Source of the DNA: Hyposmocoma kahamanoa
Lineage: Eukaryota > Arthropoda > Insecta > Lepidoptera > Cosmopterigidae
Reading direction: 5' to 3'
DNA: 64,000 bases
Assembly (NCBI RefSeq): GCF_003589595.1
Contig: NW_020653945.1
Span: forward strand, 5,238,956 to 5,302,955
Positions within the stretch are counted from its first letter, which is position 1; each line of letters starts with the position of its first letter. This document shows, one piece after another, positions 33,608 through 42,629 of the stretch. A program made the translations under genes and the position numbers. The notes under the pieces are model-generated. The model saw only the letters and a list, made by a program, of their open reading frames with translations, did not search any database and was not told the DNA's origin.

Positions 33608-33800
33608 CGTGCCTCTTTGGCCGAATAGTTACTATGCTGGTCTACCACGCAGAGGTCCCGGGCCGAAAGAAATATTTGTATCGCCTACATTTAGTTCTCT
33701 CGCGAGTTTGAATGTAATTTGTGGTAGTCTATGTGTGTGTCCTTAACATCCGCTATACAGAGTTTCCCAAGTGCGGGGATGTGAGTGTGTGCAAAAAAAA
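33608..33800 (+). repeat. SINE family B, B box deleted
   Basis: CCTCTTTGGCCGAATAGTTA and CCACGCAGAGGTCCCGGGCC. The TTCGATTC of the B box is missing, then the family B tail follows to GCGGGGATGTGAGTGTGTG. It lies 30 bp after the exon 4 donor. Confidence 0.8.
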
Positions 33801-34226
33801 CATAGGCACATGTGACATGTCAACTTATTTCTACGCTGTCTTCACCACGAATATTTTTAAATAGTGTGATTTGGAAGTACCAACTATCATCAGTACCAGC
33901 TCTAAATTACTCTAAAAGCTAGCGAGACTTCGCTGGTAATCCCAATTAGGAGTCCTATAAAAGCAATAGTAAAGCTTCATGCTCATTCTTTTCTATGCGC
34001 ACTGTTATTAAAGAATATTTCATTCATTCATTCATTCTTGTTGCCCTCTTTCTTTCGGTCTGACTAAAACTTTCTCTTCTATTTCTTCATATTTTTATTA
34101 CGAGTGCTGGGCAAATACATGCATGTTTTATTCAAACATAAATCACTGTGTTACTTAAAGCGGGAAATACACAGAGAACGGGTGCGTATCGGGTCGGGTG
34201 CACAGCGGGTCTAATTTTGTGTGTTG
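33801..34226. other. Intron 4: GC-rich patch before the LINE
   Basis: Holds (CATT)n at 34021-34036 and a GC-rich patch at 34160-34215 (GGGTGCGTATCGGGTCGGG). A short similar patch lies after the LINE at 38700-38725 (GGGTGCGAGACGGGTGCGC). Before insertion, these two sides were joined. Confidence 0.4.
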
Positions 34227-34237
34227 TATTTATATGG
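34227..34237. repeat. Left target-site duplication of the LINE
   Basis: TATTTATATGG, exactly repeated at 38675-38685. Confidence 0.7.
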
Positions 34238-34294
34238 TCTCGTCCCGCGCGCCCTCGCGGTTGGACGTGTAATCGAGTAATAATCAGTGATAAA

Positions 34295-35734
34295 ATGACG
34301 TCAAATTTAGTGAAATGTGCAAGCTGTAACGTGGTAATAAACGAATTACTGACTTTTGTCAATAACAAAATAGATGTTATGAAGGAAGATGGAATCTCCC
34401 AAATCTGCACTAGTGCATTCACGGAGCTGGAAATTAAAACCGCTAAGGATCTGTTGTTTGATTCTATACCGTCTGCAAGGCGTAAGAAAATAAGAAAAGG
34501 AACTGGCAAGACCCGGCGTGATATCGATGATATAGTGACTTTAATGAAGGAAGGTAACCCTGAATCTTTTCCAATATTTGTTGCCAGGGACTTGCACAGA
34601 TTGCCCCCGGTTTATTTTGATCACGTCGACACGACTAGGCTTCTAAAGGATATTTTAAAGCTACAACAGGATGTCCACAAAATTAACGAACAATTCGCTA
34701 CAAAGGAGCAATTAACTATGCTAGCGTTGGACTTGGATGCGTTAAAACTGACCTCACTGGTTAATGTGAATGATACAAATGTTCAGAGAGTAAATACCAA
34801 GCGTGGTGCTGCTTTCCGTGATGGTTATGAGTATAACAGCGGTCCCATGGGTTTACTTCATAATGTGTCGGAAAATATTGTGACCGCTGAGGGTAATAAA
34901 TCGCCCGATGGCTCCGAGACTATGTACAGAAATATTATACACTCACAAACTGCACTTGACAACGGGAATCATCATTTATATTCATCATTTAGCAAGAATA
35001 ACATCAATAATTCCATAGAAATTGATAAAAATAGTAACGTGTCGGTAGTTTGCTCGAGTCCGTGCGATAGCTTGGTAATGACACACTCGTCATCGCCAAC
35101 GACCGAGCGGCCCCCGCCTCAGCTGCCGCCGCCGTCGCCCGCGTCGGCGCGTGTGCCGGCGCGTGAGCCGGCGCGGGCAACGACCCCGCCTCAGCGGCCG
35201 CCGTCGCCTGCGCCGGCACGTATGCCGGCTCGTGTTCCTGCGCCCGCTCCGAATATTACGTCGGCGTTGGAGCGGAGTCGCGCGGCCGCCCGCGCTGTCG
35301 GCGAGAGTGAACGTAAACAAAGAACGCTAGCAGATATTGTGCGCGAAGGCGAGTGGAAGAAGCCAGAAAAAAATGATGAATGGATTGTTTATCAAAAAAG
35401 AAAATTGAGAAACCGCTTTGTGGGAAATAGAGGTAGTGCTACCGATGCGGAAGGTCGTTTTAAGGCCGCTGAAGTGAAAATTCCAATTTATATTTATAAT
35501 GTATCAAAGGAAGTGACAGTGTGTCAGATCAATAGATACATTCAGCGCAAAACTAGCTTATGCGTAACAATAGAAAAAATGAACATGAAGCGGCCTAAGG
35601 ACTATGACTCGTACAAAATATTTGTACCTAAACATAAGTTGAGCTTGTTTATGTCAGAAGAGTTCTGGCCGGATGGAATAGCGTATAGGCGTTTTGTCAA
35701 TTTTAAGTACAAAGGGCCTGATAACGATGACTAA
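34295..35734 (+). CDS. LINE ORF1 protein
   Basis: 479 residues from ATG at 34295. The frame also runs back to a GTG at 34148, but that part crosses the insertion boundary and cannot be original. The N-terminus has CASCNVVI and a helical region with ICTSAFTELEIKTAKDLLFD. Residues about 150-165 look like a coiled coil (LLKDILKLQQDVHKINEQF). Residues about 268-322 are Pro/Ala/Arg-rich with near-repeats (PPQLPPPSPASARVPAREPA), encoded by very GC-rich DNA. A charged C-terminal domain follows (EVKIPIYIYNVSKEV to RRFVNFKYKGP). Such ORF1 proteins are RNA-binding partners of the reverse transcriptase in the ribonucleoprotein (family knowledge). Confidence 0.8.
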   Translation: MTSNLVKCASCNVVINELLTFVNNKIDVMKEDGISQICTSAFTELEIKTAKDLLFDSIPSARRKKIRKGTGKTRRDIDDIVTLMKEGNPESFPIFVARDLHRLPPVYFDHVDTTRLLKDILKLQQDVHKINEQFATKEQLTMLALDLDALKLTSLVNVNDTNVQRVNTKRGAAFRDGYEYNSGPMGLLHNVSENIVTAEGNKSPDGSETMYRNIIHSQTALDNGNHHLYSSFSKNNINNSIEIDKNSNVSVVCSSPCDSLVMTHSSSPTTERPPPQLPPPSPASARVPAREPARATTPPQRPPSPAPARMPARVPAPAPNITSALERSRAAARAVGESERKQRTLADIVREGEWKKPEKNDEWIVYQKRKLRNRFVGNRGSATDAEGRFKAAEVKIPIYIYNVSKEVTVCQINRYIQRKTSLCVTIEKMNMKRPKDYDSYKIFVPKHKLSLFMSEEFWPDGIAYRRFVNFKYKGPDNDD

Positions 35735-35766
35735 TTGGAGAGAACTTTCGTGATTATTAATATCTC

Positions 35767-38529
35767 ATGACCAGTATGCGACTTTTGACTTTTAATTGTA
35801 AAAATATAGCTAGATCAGTTGAGTGTGTAAGAAAACTATGTAAAGTAGCTGATGTCATCGCGCTGCAGGAGACCTGGCTGCTGCCGCACGATTTGGCCTA
35901 TTTGGGAAGCATCGATGATCGTTTCGCTTTCACGGGGACCTCTGCTGTGGATACATCTGCAGGTGTACTCCGAGGACGGCCTTATGGTGGGGTAGCGCTA
36001 TTGTGGAGGAGAGACATATCCGCCGTAGTATCTGTGGTTGAGTGTAAAAATGCTCGGTTGGCTGCTATTAAGGTAGCGTTGCAGGATCGCGCATTATTGA
36101 TATTTTCCGTGTACATGCCGACAGACTGTAGTGACAACATGGTCGATTTCACGGATTGTCTTGCGGAGATTAGTGCGGTAATTGAGAGTCAGGAAATCGA
36201 AACGGTGTTTTTATTAGGTGACTTCAACTCCCATCCAGGGGAGCCGTTTGCTGTAGAACTTACACAGTTTTGTGCGGATCAGTGTTGGTCTTGTATTGAT
36301 TTGGAACTCTTGCCCTCTGACTCATACACATATGTGAGCGAGGCGCATGGCTGCCGGCGGTGGCTCGACCACTGTATTGGAACTGGTGCTGCGAGGCAAA
36401 CTGTTGTAAGTACGTCGATTTTGTATGATTCGTACTGGTCTGACCATTTCCCCATTGTAGTGCATTGTAATATTAATTTAATTAAGCCTAATATTTTAAA
36501 ATCTGTTTGTAATAATAATAAGATTATGTGGGGTGACCGTGACTCTGCTCAGATATCAAAGTACCACGATTTTTGTAACTCTAGGTTAAAGCTAATAGAT
36601 TTCCCTCATGAGCTTAGTAAATGTTGTAATAAAATATGCAACAATAATGATCATTTTCAAGTTTTGCAACGGTTGTATCAGGATATTATTGGTATCTTAA
36701 CGGAGGCTGCGGTGACCTGTTTTCATGTAAGAAATAATAAAAAGAAGCACTATGTGACGGGGTGGAACCGATATGTCAGTGGGGCTCATGGGAGAGCTAG
36801 GTTATGTTTCCAAGACTGGGTTCTTCACGGTAAACCTTCATCGGGTTATTTTTATGATGAGATGTACCAATCTAGGAAGCAGTTTAAGGCTAAATTAAAA
36901 TGGTGTCAAAACCACGAACAGCAAATTAAGAATGATATAATTGCTCAACATCATTGCAGTAAAAGCTTTGGACCCTTTTGGAAAGCTGTAAATAAATTAA
37001 ATCACAAAACGAGTGCCCCCGCGACTATCGCGGGTGTTCAAGACCCTAAGGATATAGCCGACCTCTTCCAGAGTCATTTCAAAGTGGTTTCCCCGTTGGG
37101 ACCTTCTGCGCGGGTGTTTAATGCTGGGGCCATATCTGAGACTACCTTAACTATAACTGCAAAACAGGTGGCTTCTATAATAAAAACCATGGTTAGGGGT
37201 AAGTCACCGGGGCACGATGGTCTCAGCATTGAACATCTGCTGCATGCAGGTGTTCACTTGCCCAGGGTTCTTTCAATGTTTTACACCCTGTGTATGGGCC
37301 ACTGTTACTTACCGGACGATCTCATGCGTACTGTTGTGGTCCCAATTGTGAAGAATAAGACCGGTGATTTTTCTGAGCTGTCCAACTATAGGCCGATTTC
37401 ATTAGCAACCATTGTAGCCAAGGTGCTGGACAGTGTGCTGGATGGTTATTTGAAGGGGCACCTCCGTTTGAATGACGCGCAGTTTGGCTTCAGGTCTGGA
37501 TTGTCTACGGAGAGTGCCATCATGTGCCTGAAGCGCACTGTCCAGTACTATACAGCTGGAAGAACACCGGTTTTCGCGTGCTACCTCGACTTGTCCAGAG
37601 CGTTCGATCTAGTATCTTATGACGTGCTGTGGGATAAGATCGAACAACAGTCGACCATGCCTTATGAGATCACATCCCTCTTAAGGTTTTGGTACAGCCA
37701 CCAGAAAAACAGTGTGAGATGGTCCGGTTCGTTTTCAGGCGAGTACGGGTTGGAGTGCGGAGTGAGGCAGGGGGGGTTAACCTCACCTCGGCTCTTCAAC
37801 TTTTATATGAATGAGCTGATCGAGGAGCTCAACAAAACTAAAATTGGGTGTCACGTTGATGGCATTTGCGTGAATAACATCAGCTACGCAGACGATATGG
37901 TTTTGTTGAGCCCCTCGATCGGTGCTCTCAAGCGTCTTTTGCAGATTTGTGAACGGTATGCGGTGGTCCATGGACTCAAGTACAATGTTAGTAAAAGTGA
38001 GCTGATGGTTTTTAAGGCTGGTACGAAAACTTATAATGTACCACCACTCACTCTCTCTGGCGCTCCTTTGAAGACAGTCACCAAATTTAAGTACTTGGGT
38101 CACTGGGTCACCGAAAACCTCTGTGACAACGAAGACATCGAGCGGGAGCGGAGATCGTTGGCAGTCCGATGCAATATGTTGGCCCGCAGGTTCGCGCGGT
38201 GTACGAGGGACGTAAAAATAACGCTCTTCAAAGCGTTTTGCGTCTCCTTTTACTCGTGCGCCCTGTGGGTGAACTATACGCAGAAGGCGTACGACGTACT
38301 CCGCGTACAGTATAACAACGCGTTCCGGGTGTTGTTGGGGCTGCCGCGGAGGTGCAGCGCGTCCGGCATGTTTGCCGAGGCGCGGACGGACGGCTTTGCG
38401 GCTGTCATGAGGAAGAGGTGCGCCTCCCTCGAAGCCCGCATCCGTGCCAGCCCCAACACCATCCTGTCCGCGTTCGCCGACCACTGGGACGGACCAATGG
38501 TCGCCCGGTGGTCGTCACTACATGTCTAA
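35767..38529 (+). CDS. LINE ORF2: endonuclease-reverse transcriptase
   Basis: 920 residues, uninterrupted. The N-terminal apurinic-type endonuclease has LTFNCKN, LQETW (about residue 35), FLLGDFNSHPG (about 150) and SDHFPIV (about 223). The reverse transcriptase has GKSPGHDGLSIEHLL, NYRPISLATIVAKVLDSVL, FGFRSGLSTES, CYLDLSRAFDLVSYDVLW, GVRQGGLTSPRLFNFYMNEL and the catalytic YADDMVLL (about 707-714). The C-terminal region ends HWDGPMVARWSSLHV. It nicks target DNA and copies the element RNA there. All key motifs are intact. The antisense 233-codon frame at 37783-38484 is a shadow. Confidence 0.93.
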   Translation: MTSMRLLTFNCKNIARSVECVRKLCKVADVIALQETWLLPHDLAYLGSIDDRFAFTGTSAVDTSAGVLRGRPYGGVALLWRRDISAVVSVVECKNARLAAIKVALQDRALLIFSVYMPTDCSDNMVDFTDCLAEISAVIESQEIETVFLLGDFNSHPGEPFAVELTQFCADQCWSCIDLELLPSDSYTYVSEAHGCRRWLDHCIGTGAARQTVVSTSILYDSYWSDHFPIVVHCNINLIKPNILKSVCNNNKIMWGDRDSAQISKYHDFCNSRLKLIDFPHELSKCCNKICNNNDHFQVLQRLYQDIIGILTEAAVTCFHVRNNKKKHYVTGWNRYVSGAHGRARLCFQDWVLHGKPSSGYFYDEMYQSRKQFKAKLKWCQNHEQQIKNDIIAQHHCSKSFGPFWKAVNKLNHKTSAPATIAGVQDPKDIADLFQSHFKVVSPLGPSARVFNAGAISETTLTITAKQVASIIKTMVRGKSPGHDGLSIEHLLHAGVHLPRVLSMFYTLCMGHCYLPDDLMRTVVVPIVKNKTGDFSELSNYRPISLATIVAKVLDSVLDGYLKGHLRLNDAQFGFRSGLSTESAIMCLKRTVQYYTAGRTPVFACYLDLSRAFDLVSYDVLWDKIEQQSTMPYEITSLLRFWYSHQKNSVRWSGSFSGEYGLECGVRQGGLTSPRLFNFYMNELIEELNKTKIGCHVDGICVNNISYADDMVLLSPSIGALKRLLQICERYAVVHGLKYNVSKSELMVFKAGTKTYNVPPLTLSGAPLKTVTKFKYLGHWVTENLCDNEDIERERRSLAVRCNMLARRFARCTRDVKITLFKAFCVSFYSCALWVNYTQKAYDVLRVQYNNAFRVLLGLPRRCSASGMFAEARTDGFAAVMRKRCASLEARIRASPNTILSAFADHWDGPMVARWSSLHV

Positions 38530-38674
38530 CGTTGGAGGTTTTTTAGTTTAGTTTGTTATTTTATTTGTACATTTTTATTTTTTACTAACAATAGTGCTTA
38601 AGATTTTCTTTTTATATGATACTAACACTTATGGACTTATGGTCTGAAATAAAGATTTTTATTATTATTTTTTA

Positions 38675-38685
38675 TATTTATATGG
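38675..38685. repeat. Right target-site duplication of the LINE
   Basis: TATTTATATGG, identical to 34227-34237. Confidence 0.7.
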
Positions 38686-39370
38686 ACGACAACACACCAC
38701 CCGCGGGTGCGAGACGGGTGCGCGTTTCACACTTAACAAAGACTTATTTATTGGTCACTTGTATTTAATAAAACATATTTTTAATACAGTTGCTCAAAAC
38801 GTGGTATTTTCCGTACTACAAATCGTGCCGAAAGTAGAATTTTTCGCACTAGTGATTTTTAATTTTCCATTTTTTTTAAATTTACTGTTGTTTCAAGTCT
38901 TAAACATAGAACTAAAGAGGTTGTATATTTATTTAATATTTATGTGCTTTGTGACGTAAGTTATTCGTCATTAAAACTTATATTTACTTACAAACATCTT
39001 ATTTGTTTAAATTGCATAGATGTTTTATAAAACAACGAATTACATTTAAAAATACCAAAATATTTTCCATAAAGATGGCTGATTGATTATTAACAATGAC
39101 CGGAGGTGAATATAACGCGAGACCGCTGCGCGCCGCGCCACTAAAATATACTGTTTTATTTTACTTTCAATGTAGTTTTTCCGCAAATGTATTAAAAAAC
39201 GTCGTTTGATACACGTGCGGATTTGTCATTTTCACTTGTCTCGAGTCTTAAACCTCGCCTCTGGCTCGGGCCAAGAAGCCTCGAGACTCTTGAATAATGA
39301 CTAACTTTCCGCACTTGTATCAAAAATAACTATTGTCATAAAGTGAGACATTTGTCATCATTTTTCATAG
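38686..39370. other. Intron 4, 3' part: no gene
   Basis: AT-rich apart from the GC patch at 38700-38725 and a CGCGAGACCGCTGCGCGCC patch near 39116. Ends at the exon 5 acceptor. Confidence 0.4.
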
Positions 39371-39524
39371 CTGAACGAGCCGATGAGAAGATTTCGCGCA
39401 GGAATACGGTGCGCATGGGCATCCGCGTGCTGCAGGGCCCCGGCCGACCAATTCTACCAGCCGTGCTGCCGCCGCACTCGCCGCAACACGCCCTCAGTGC
39501 GTTCGCGCATCACAATGTTATGAG
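39371..39524 (+). CDS. Arrestin-like gene, coding exon 5
   Basis: Acceptor TTTTTCATAG at 39370; donor GAG-GTTAGA at 39525. Encodes A, then ERADEKISRRNTVRMGIRVL, then QGPGRPILPAVLPPHSPQHA and LSAFAHHNVM plus two bases. AE-x-x-EK-x-x-RN-VR-x-x-IR aligns with beta-arrestin AENLEEKIHKRNSVRLVIR. The final Arg of that block corresponds to the polar-core Arg (Arg169 in beta-arrestin 1, Arg175 in visual arrestin). After it, the normal KVQYAP...-type strand is replaced by a Gly/Pro/His-rich stretch. Confidence 0.88.
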
Positions 39525-39952
39525 GTTAGATTTTACCTGTTTTAATTACGTCTTTTTTCAGTAATTACTAACCAGTACTATTTAGAACATAAACTCTCAA
39601 TCCACCAAATTCTATACAATTAATCCATTCGCTCCTTTTACCTCTGGTACCCTTGCTCGGTCCCATTAATGAACCACACGAGTAATTTTATTTCCCCCTA
39701 GTCCCATTGGACTAAGTATGGGATTATAGTTTTAATAAACAAGTTACATCATAAAAAATTGTACAAACATTATGTAATAATACACGTCAATGTTAACGTA
39801 ACATGGTGTATGTTATTTTCAGTACAATACCGTCACTTCTAAGCCCCTTTACACGTGGTCACAGTGTGACAAATCCAGGATTAAGATAAACGAAGCACTG
39901 ACAAATTGAGTGGCTACTTAGCTCCGATAATAAATTTATTTGACATAGCGCA
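39525..39952. other. Intron 5 start: no gene
   Basis: No recognised features. Confidence 0.35.
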
Positions 39953-41443
39953 TTTTTTTTTTTTTTTTTTTTTTATAAAATATAGGTGCGCATTTGACCT
40001 CCATCTCACCTGATGGAAAGTGACGATGAGGTCGACGATGGAGCATGCACACCTAAATAATGCCTATTCACTCTCGCCTTGAAAAGGTCCAAGTTATAAC
40101 GTTCAGGGAACAAGTCTGCAGGCAGGGAATTCCACTCCATAGCCGTTCGCCATATAAATGTGGAAGCGTAACGCTTCGTGCGAATCTTTGGAATATCCAC
40201 AACATAGGGGTGGAACCCAAGCCTACGCCTAGTCCCCCGGTGATGGAAAGGGGAAGGCGGAATTAAATCATGTAATTCCATCGCACACTCTCCGTGATAT
40301 ATCCTGTAAAATACCGATAAGCAGGCAACTTTACGGCGGTGTTCAAGGCTCTGCAGCTTCGCCTCCACTAATTCCGAGTCACCTATAAGCCTCTTGGCAC
40401 GGTTGTCAATTGAATCCAAAGTGGCCAGTTGATATGTCGCAGAGCCATCCCAAAGGTGGCAGCAGTACTCCATGCACGATCGGACTTGTGCTTGGTACAG
40501 CTGGAGCAACTGTCCCGGTGTAAAGTACCGCCTCACCCTGGAAAGGATCCCAAGCTTCCTTGCTGCATTTTTGGCCGTGGATTCAATGTATCTGCCGAAG
40601 TTCAAATTGGACGACAGGTCCATTCCAAGTAGCTGGAGACAATCGGCTATCGGTATGGATATATCACGAAAAGTCGGAGTCAGCTCAAAGGGACTCCGTT
40701 TTGTGGAGAATAGACACGCCTGCGTTTTGGTAGCGTTAAATTTGACAAGATTGGCATTGCCCCAATCGGAGACTGCCTGGAGTGTCAAATCTAAACGGCT
40801 AACCATGGACTCTCGACAAGACTGGATTTCCTCTCCACTGACCCTTGCATTGGTCAAGTACCTATCTACAACTGTGCTGTCATCAGCATACGCAAAGGTA
40901 CCTGGAATTAACATATCATTGATATGCAGCAGAAAGAGAGTTGCAGACAGTACGGAACCCTGAGGAACTCCGGCATCTATCGCCATATGTTCGGAAGAGT
41001 AGCCTTCTAAGACCACTCGAATCGAACGTTCGCTCAAGAAATCCGAGATCCAATTGCAAAGGTCAGTGGGAAGCCCATAAGAGGGAAGCTTGCTTAAAAG
41101 GCTTGCGTGCCAGACCCTGTCAAAGGCTTTAGAAATGTCCAAAGACACTGCAAGTGCTTCGCCTTGCTTTTCTATAGCCTCGCTCCATATGTGACAGGCA
41201 TACACAAGAAGATCCCCAGTAGATCGCCCTCGTCGGAATCCGTACTGGCGATCACTGAGGAGATCGTTGTCTTCAAGGTACGATAGGAGACGGTTGTTGA
41301 GTACACGTTCCATAGTCTTGCAGAGTATGGAAGTGACTGAGATAGGTCTATAGTTGACAGGGTCAGCTCTGCTTCCCTTTTTTGGTACAGGTTGCACGTT
41401 TGCAAGCTTCCACGACCTGGGAACTACACCAGTCTCAAGTATT
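39953..41443 (-). mobile_element. LINE family 1, 5'-truncated
   Basis: The T run at 39955-39974 is the reversed poly(A). The element reads leftward with a short 3' UTR and an RT frame that begins abruptly near 41443. The endonuclease is absent, the usual result of incomplete reverse transcription. It lies antisense to the arrestin-like gene. Other pieces of this family are at 1-304, 32196-32380 and 52690-52785. Confidence 0.85.
40006..41443 (-). CDS. Partial LINE reverse transcriptase, open frame
   Basis: 463 residues from the first Met at 41397, with the frame continuing upstream to LETGVVPRSWKLANVQPVP. RT motifs: NYRPISVTSILCKTMERVL, YGFRRGRSTGDLL, VSLDISKAFDRVWHASLL, GVPQGSVLSATLFLLHIND and the catalytic FAYADDSTVV. 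Then KTQACLFSTKRSPF, a C-terminal region, and the end ARVNRHYLGVHAPSSTSSSL. The frame is intact for its whole length, so truncation is recent. No endonuclease, so it cannot move by itself. Confidence 0.88.
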
Positions 41444-41624
41444 TAACCGGTAGCTTAAAATCTACACCCTCTTTAAAGGATTGTTTATAAAATACTAACA
41501 ATCTTGCAGGATTATATTATTTAGGATTATATTATACTAACATCACGAAAAACAACTCTGTCCTGTGACTTCTTACAAAACATAATAAATTTGTGATGAG
41601 TGAAAAAGTTTAGAAGCAGCAATG

Positions 41625-41820
41625 TGGGCATCAACGCTTTACGATTTTGAAGGGTAAGGGTGCTGGTAAAATTACAGGCACATGGGACTTCTTAACTTAT
41701 GTCTCAAGATGATGGGCGCAGCGGCGGTGCCTCACAGGCTTTTGTGATTTAAAGCTCTGGGTGGCACTGCAACTGTTATGGACAGGCGTGTCGCTTACCA
41801 CCAGGCGCACGACTTTTCGG
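41625..41820 (+). repeat. SINE-like family A, partial
   Basis: GAAGGGTAAGGGTGCTGGTA through TTTAAAGCTCTGGGTGGCAC to ACCAGGCGCACGACTT. Ends before the A-rich tail. Confidence 0.75.
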
Positions 41821-41884
41821 TACCTATAGAAACACATTTTTGTGTTCAAGAACAGAAACCCTTTAATCAACAAAATATCAGAAA

Positions 41885-42055
41885 AACAGTACATTATTGC
41901 AGAGGCCGAAAAGTAAGGGATTGCTGGACGAGTATGAGTTACAAGGACGAGCGACAGCGAGGTCTTGTAGCAATCCCCGTTCCCGGCGCCGAGGCATATA
42001 TACAATTTTTCTCAAACAATGTGAGGAAATAATAAAAGACTAAGGACAAGAAGAA
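41885..42055 (+). repeat. Unclassified repeat, paired with 63490-63640
   Basis: ACAGTACATTATTGCAGAG, then GAGGCATATATACAATTT and CAAACAATGTGAGGAA-TAATAAAA. The same landmarks appear in the same order at 63490-63640 with a shorter interior. Confidence 0.6.
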
Positions 42056-42401
42056 ATTGAATAGAAATAATATAGAAACGACTCCTTCTCGCGACCAAAA
42101 TACAAAAAAGACGAAAAACCAAAAGAATACTAAAACACTTTAGCTTAAGTGTTACCGCCATTTTTTTAAAGTAAGCGGTATACGTGGATATTTTTAATTC
42201 TCGCAACTATAAACACTCGGCAGTTGGCTGTATGACTTTATCTTTTGCCTGTTTACATAGTTCATTATTAGTAAGTAGATTTAAAAGTTTATAGAAGTGG
42301 ACAGTAATGGATTTTCATACTTACTTTGCGGCCTTGACCGGGAAGAAGTCGCACGGTCCGTAAAGGACAAACTTTCCGTGTTCATTTTTTAACGTTTTTT
42401 A
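42056..42401. other. Intron 5: no gene
   Basis: No recognised features. Confidence 0.35.
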
Positions 42402-42629
42402 CATTGACTTACAAATAAATGGACGACGGGTCTAGTACAAAAACCACGAAAAAAATGTCCCAAGTCAACCTATTCGAAATTTAAATTGTAATGTCATCGC
42501 AGTATCGCGCTGTCAGTAGAACAAATGAAGACTAAAGCGGAGTTTGGCGCTCTGTATATGATTTTAGCGCCTTACAAGTGCGGACACTTTTTAGCGCGGA
42601 CCCGACGTCCATATAATTGTAAGTCAATG
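42402..42629. mobile_element. MITE with about 31-bp TIRs
   Basis: CATTGACTTACAAATAAATG plus GACGACGGGTC (42402-42432) is matched in inverted orientation at 42599-42629 (CATTGACTTACAATTATATG plus GACGTCGGGTC), with few mismatches. 228 bp in total with no coding capacity. Confidence 0.8.

Larger units (their letters stand above)
34238..38674 (+). mobile_element. Apparently full-length two-ORF LINE (CR1/L2-type)
   Basis: About 4.4 kb: a short GC-rich 5' UTR, ORF1, a 32-base gap, ORF2, then a 3' UTR with AATAAAG and an ATT-rich end (TTTTTATTATTATTTTTT). Exact 11-bp repeats flank it. It lies in the sense orientation within intron 4 of the arrestin-like gene. Both ORFs are uninterrupted, so the copy is young and may still be mobile (inference). 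The clade call rests on the ORF2 motif style and the ATT-type tail; CR1, L2 and Daphne-like groups cannot be separated by eye. Confidence 0.8.

Noticed and set aside
34148..34294. N-terminal extension of LINE ORF1 from a GTG codon
   Set aside because: It crosses the target-site duplication into host sequence; the ATG at 34295 is the sensible start.
37783..38484. 233-codon reverse open frame
   Set aside because: It lies wholly antisense within the LINE ORF2 coding region and has no recognisable domain; a composition shadow.
40060..41132. Plus-strand frames of 63-163 codons
   Set aside because: Antisense shadows of the intact LINE RT frame on the minus strand.
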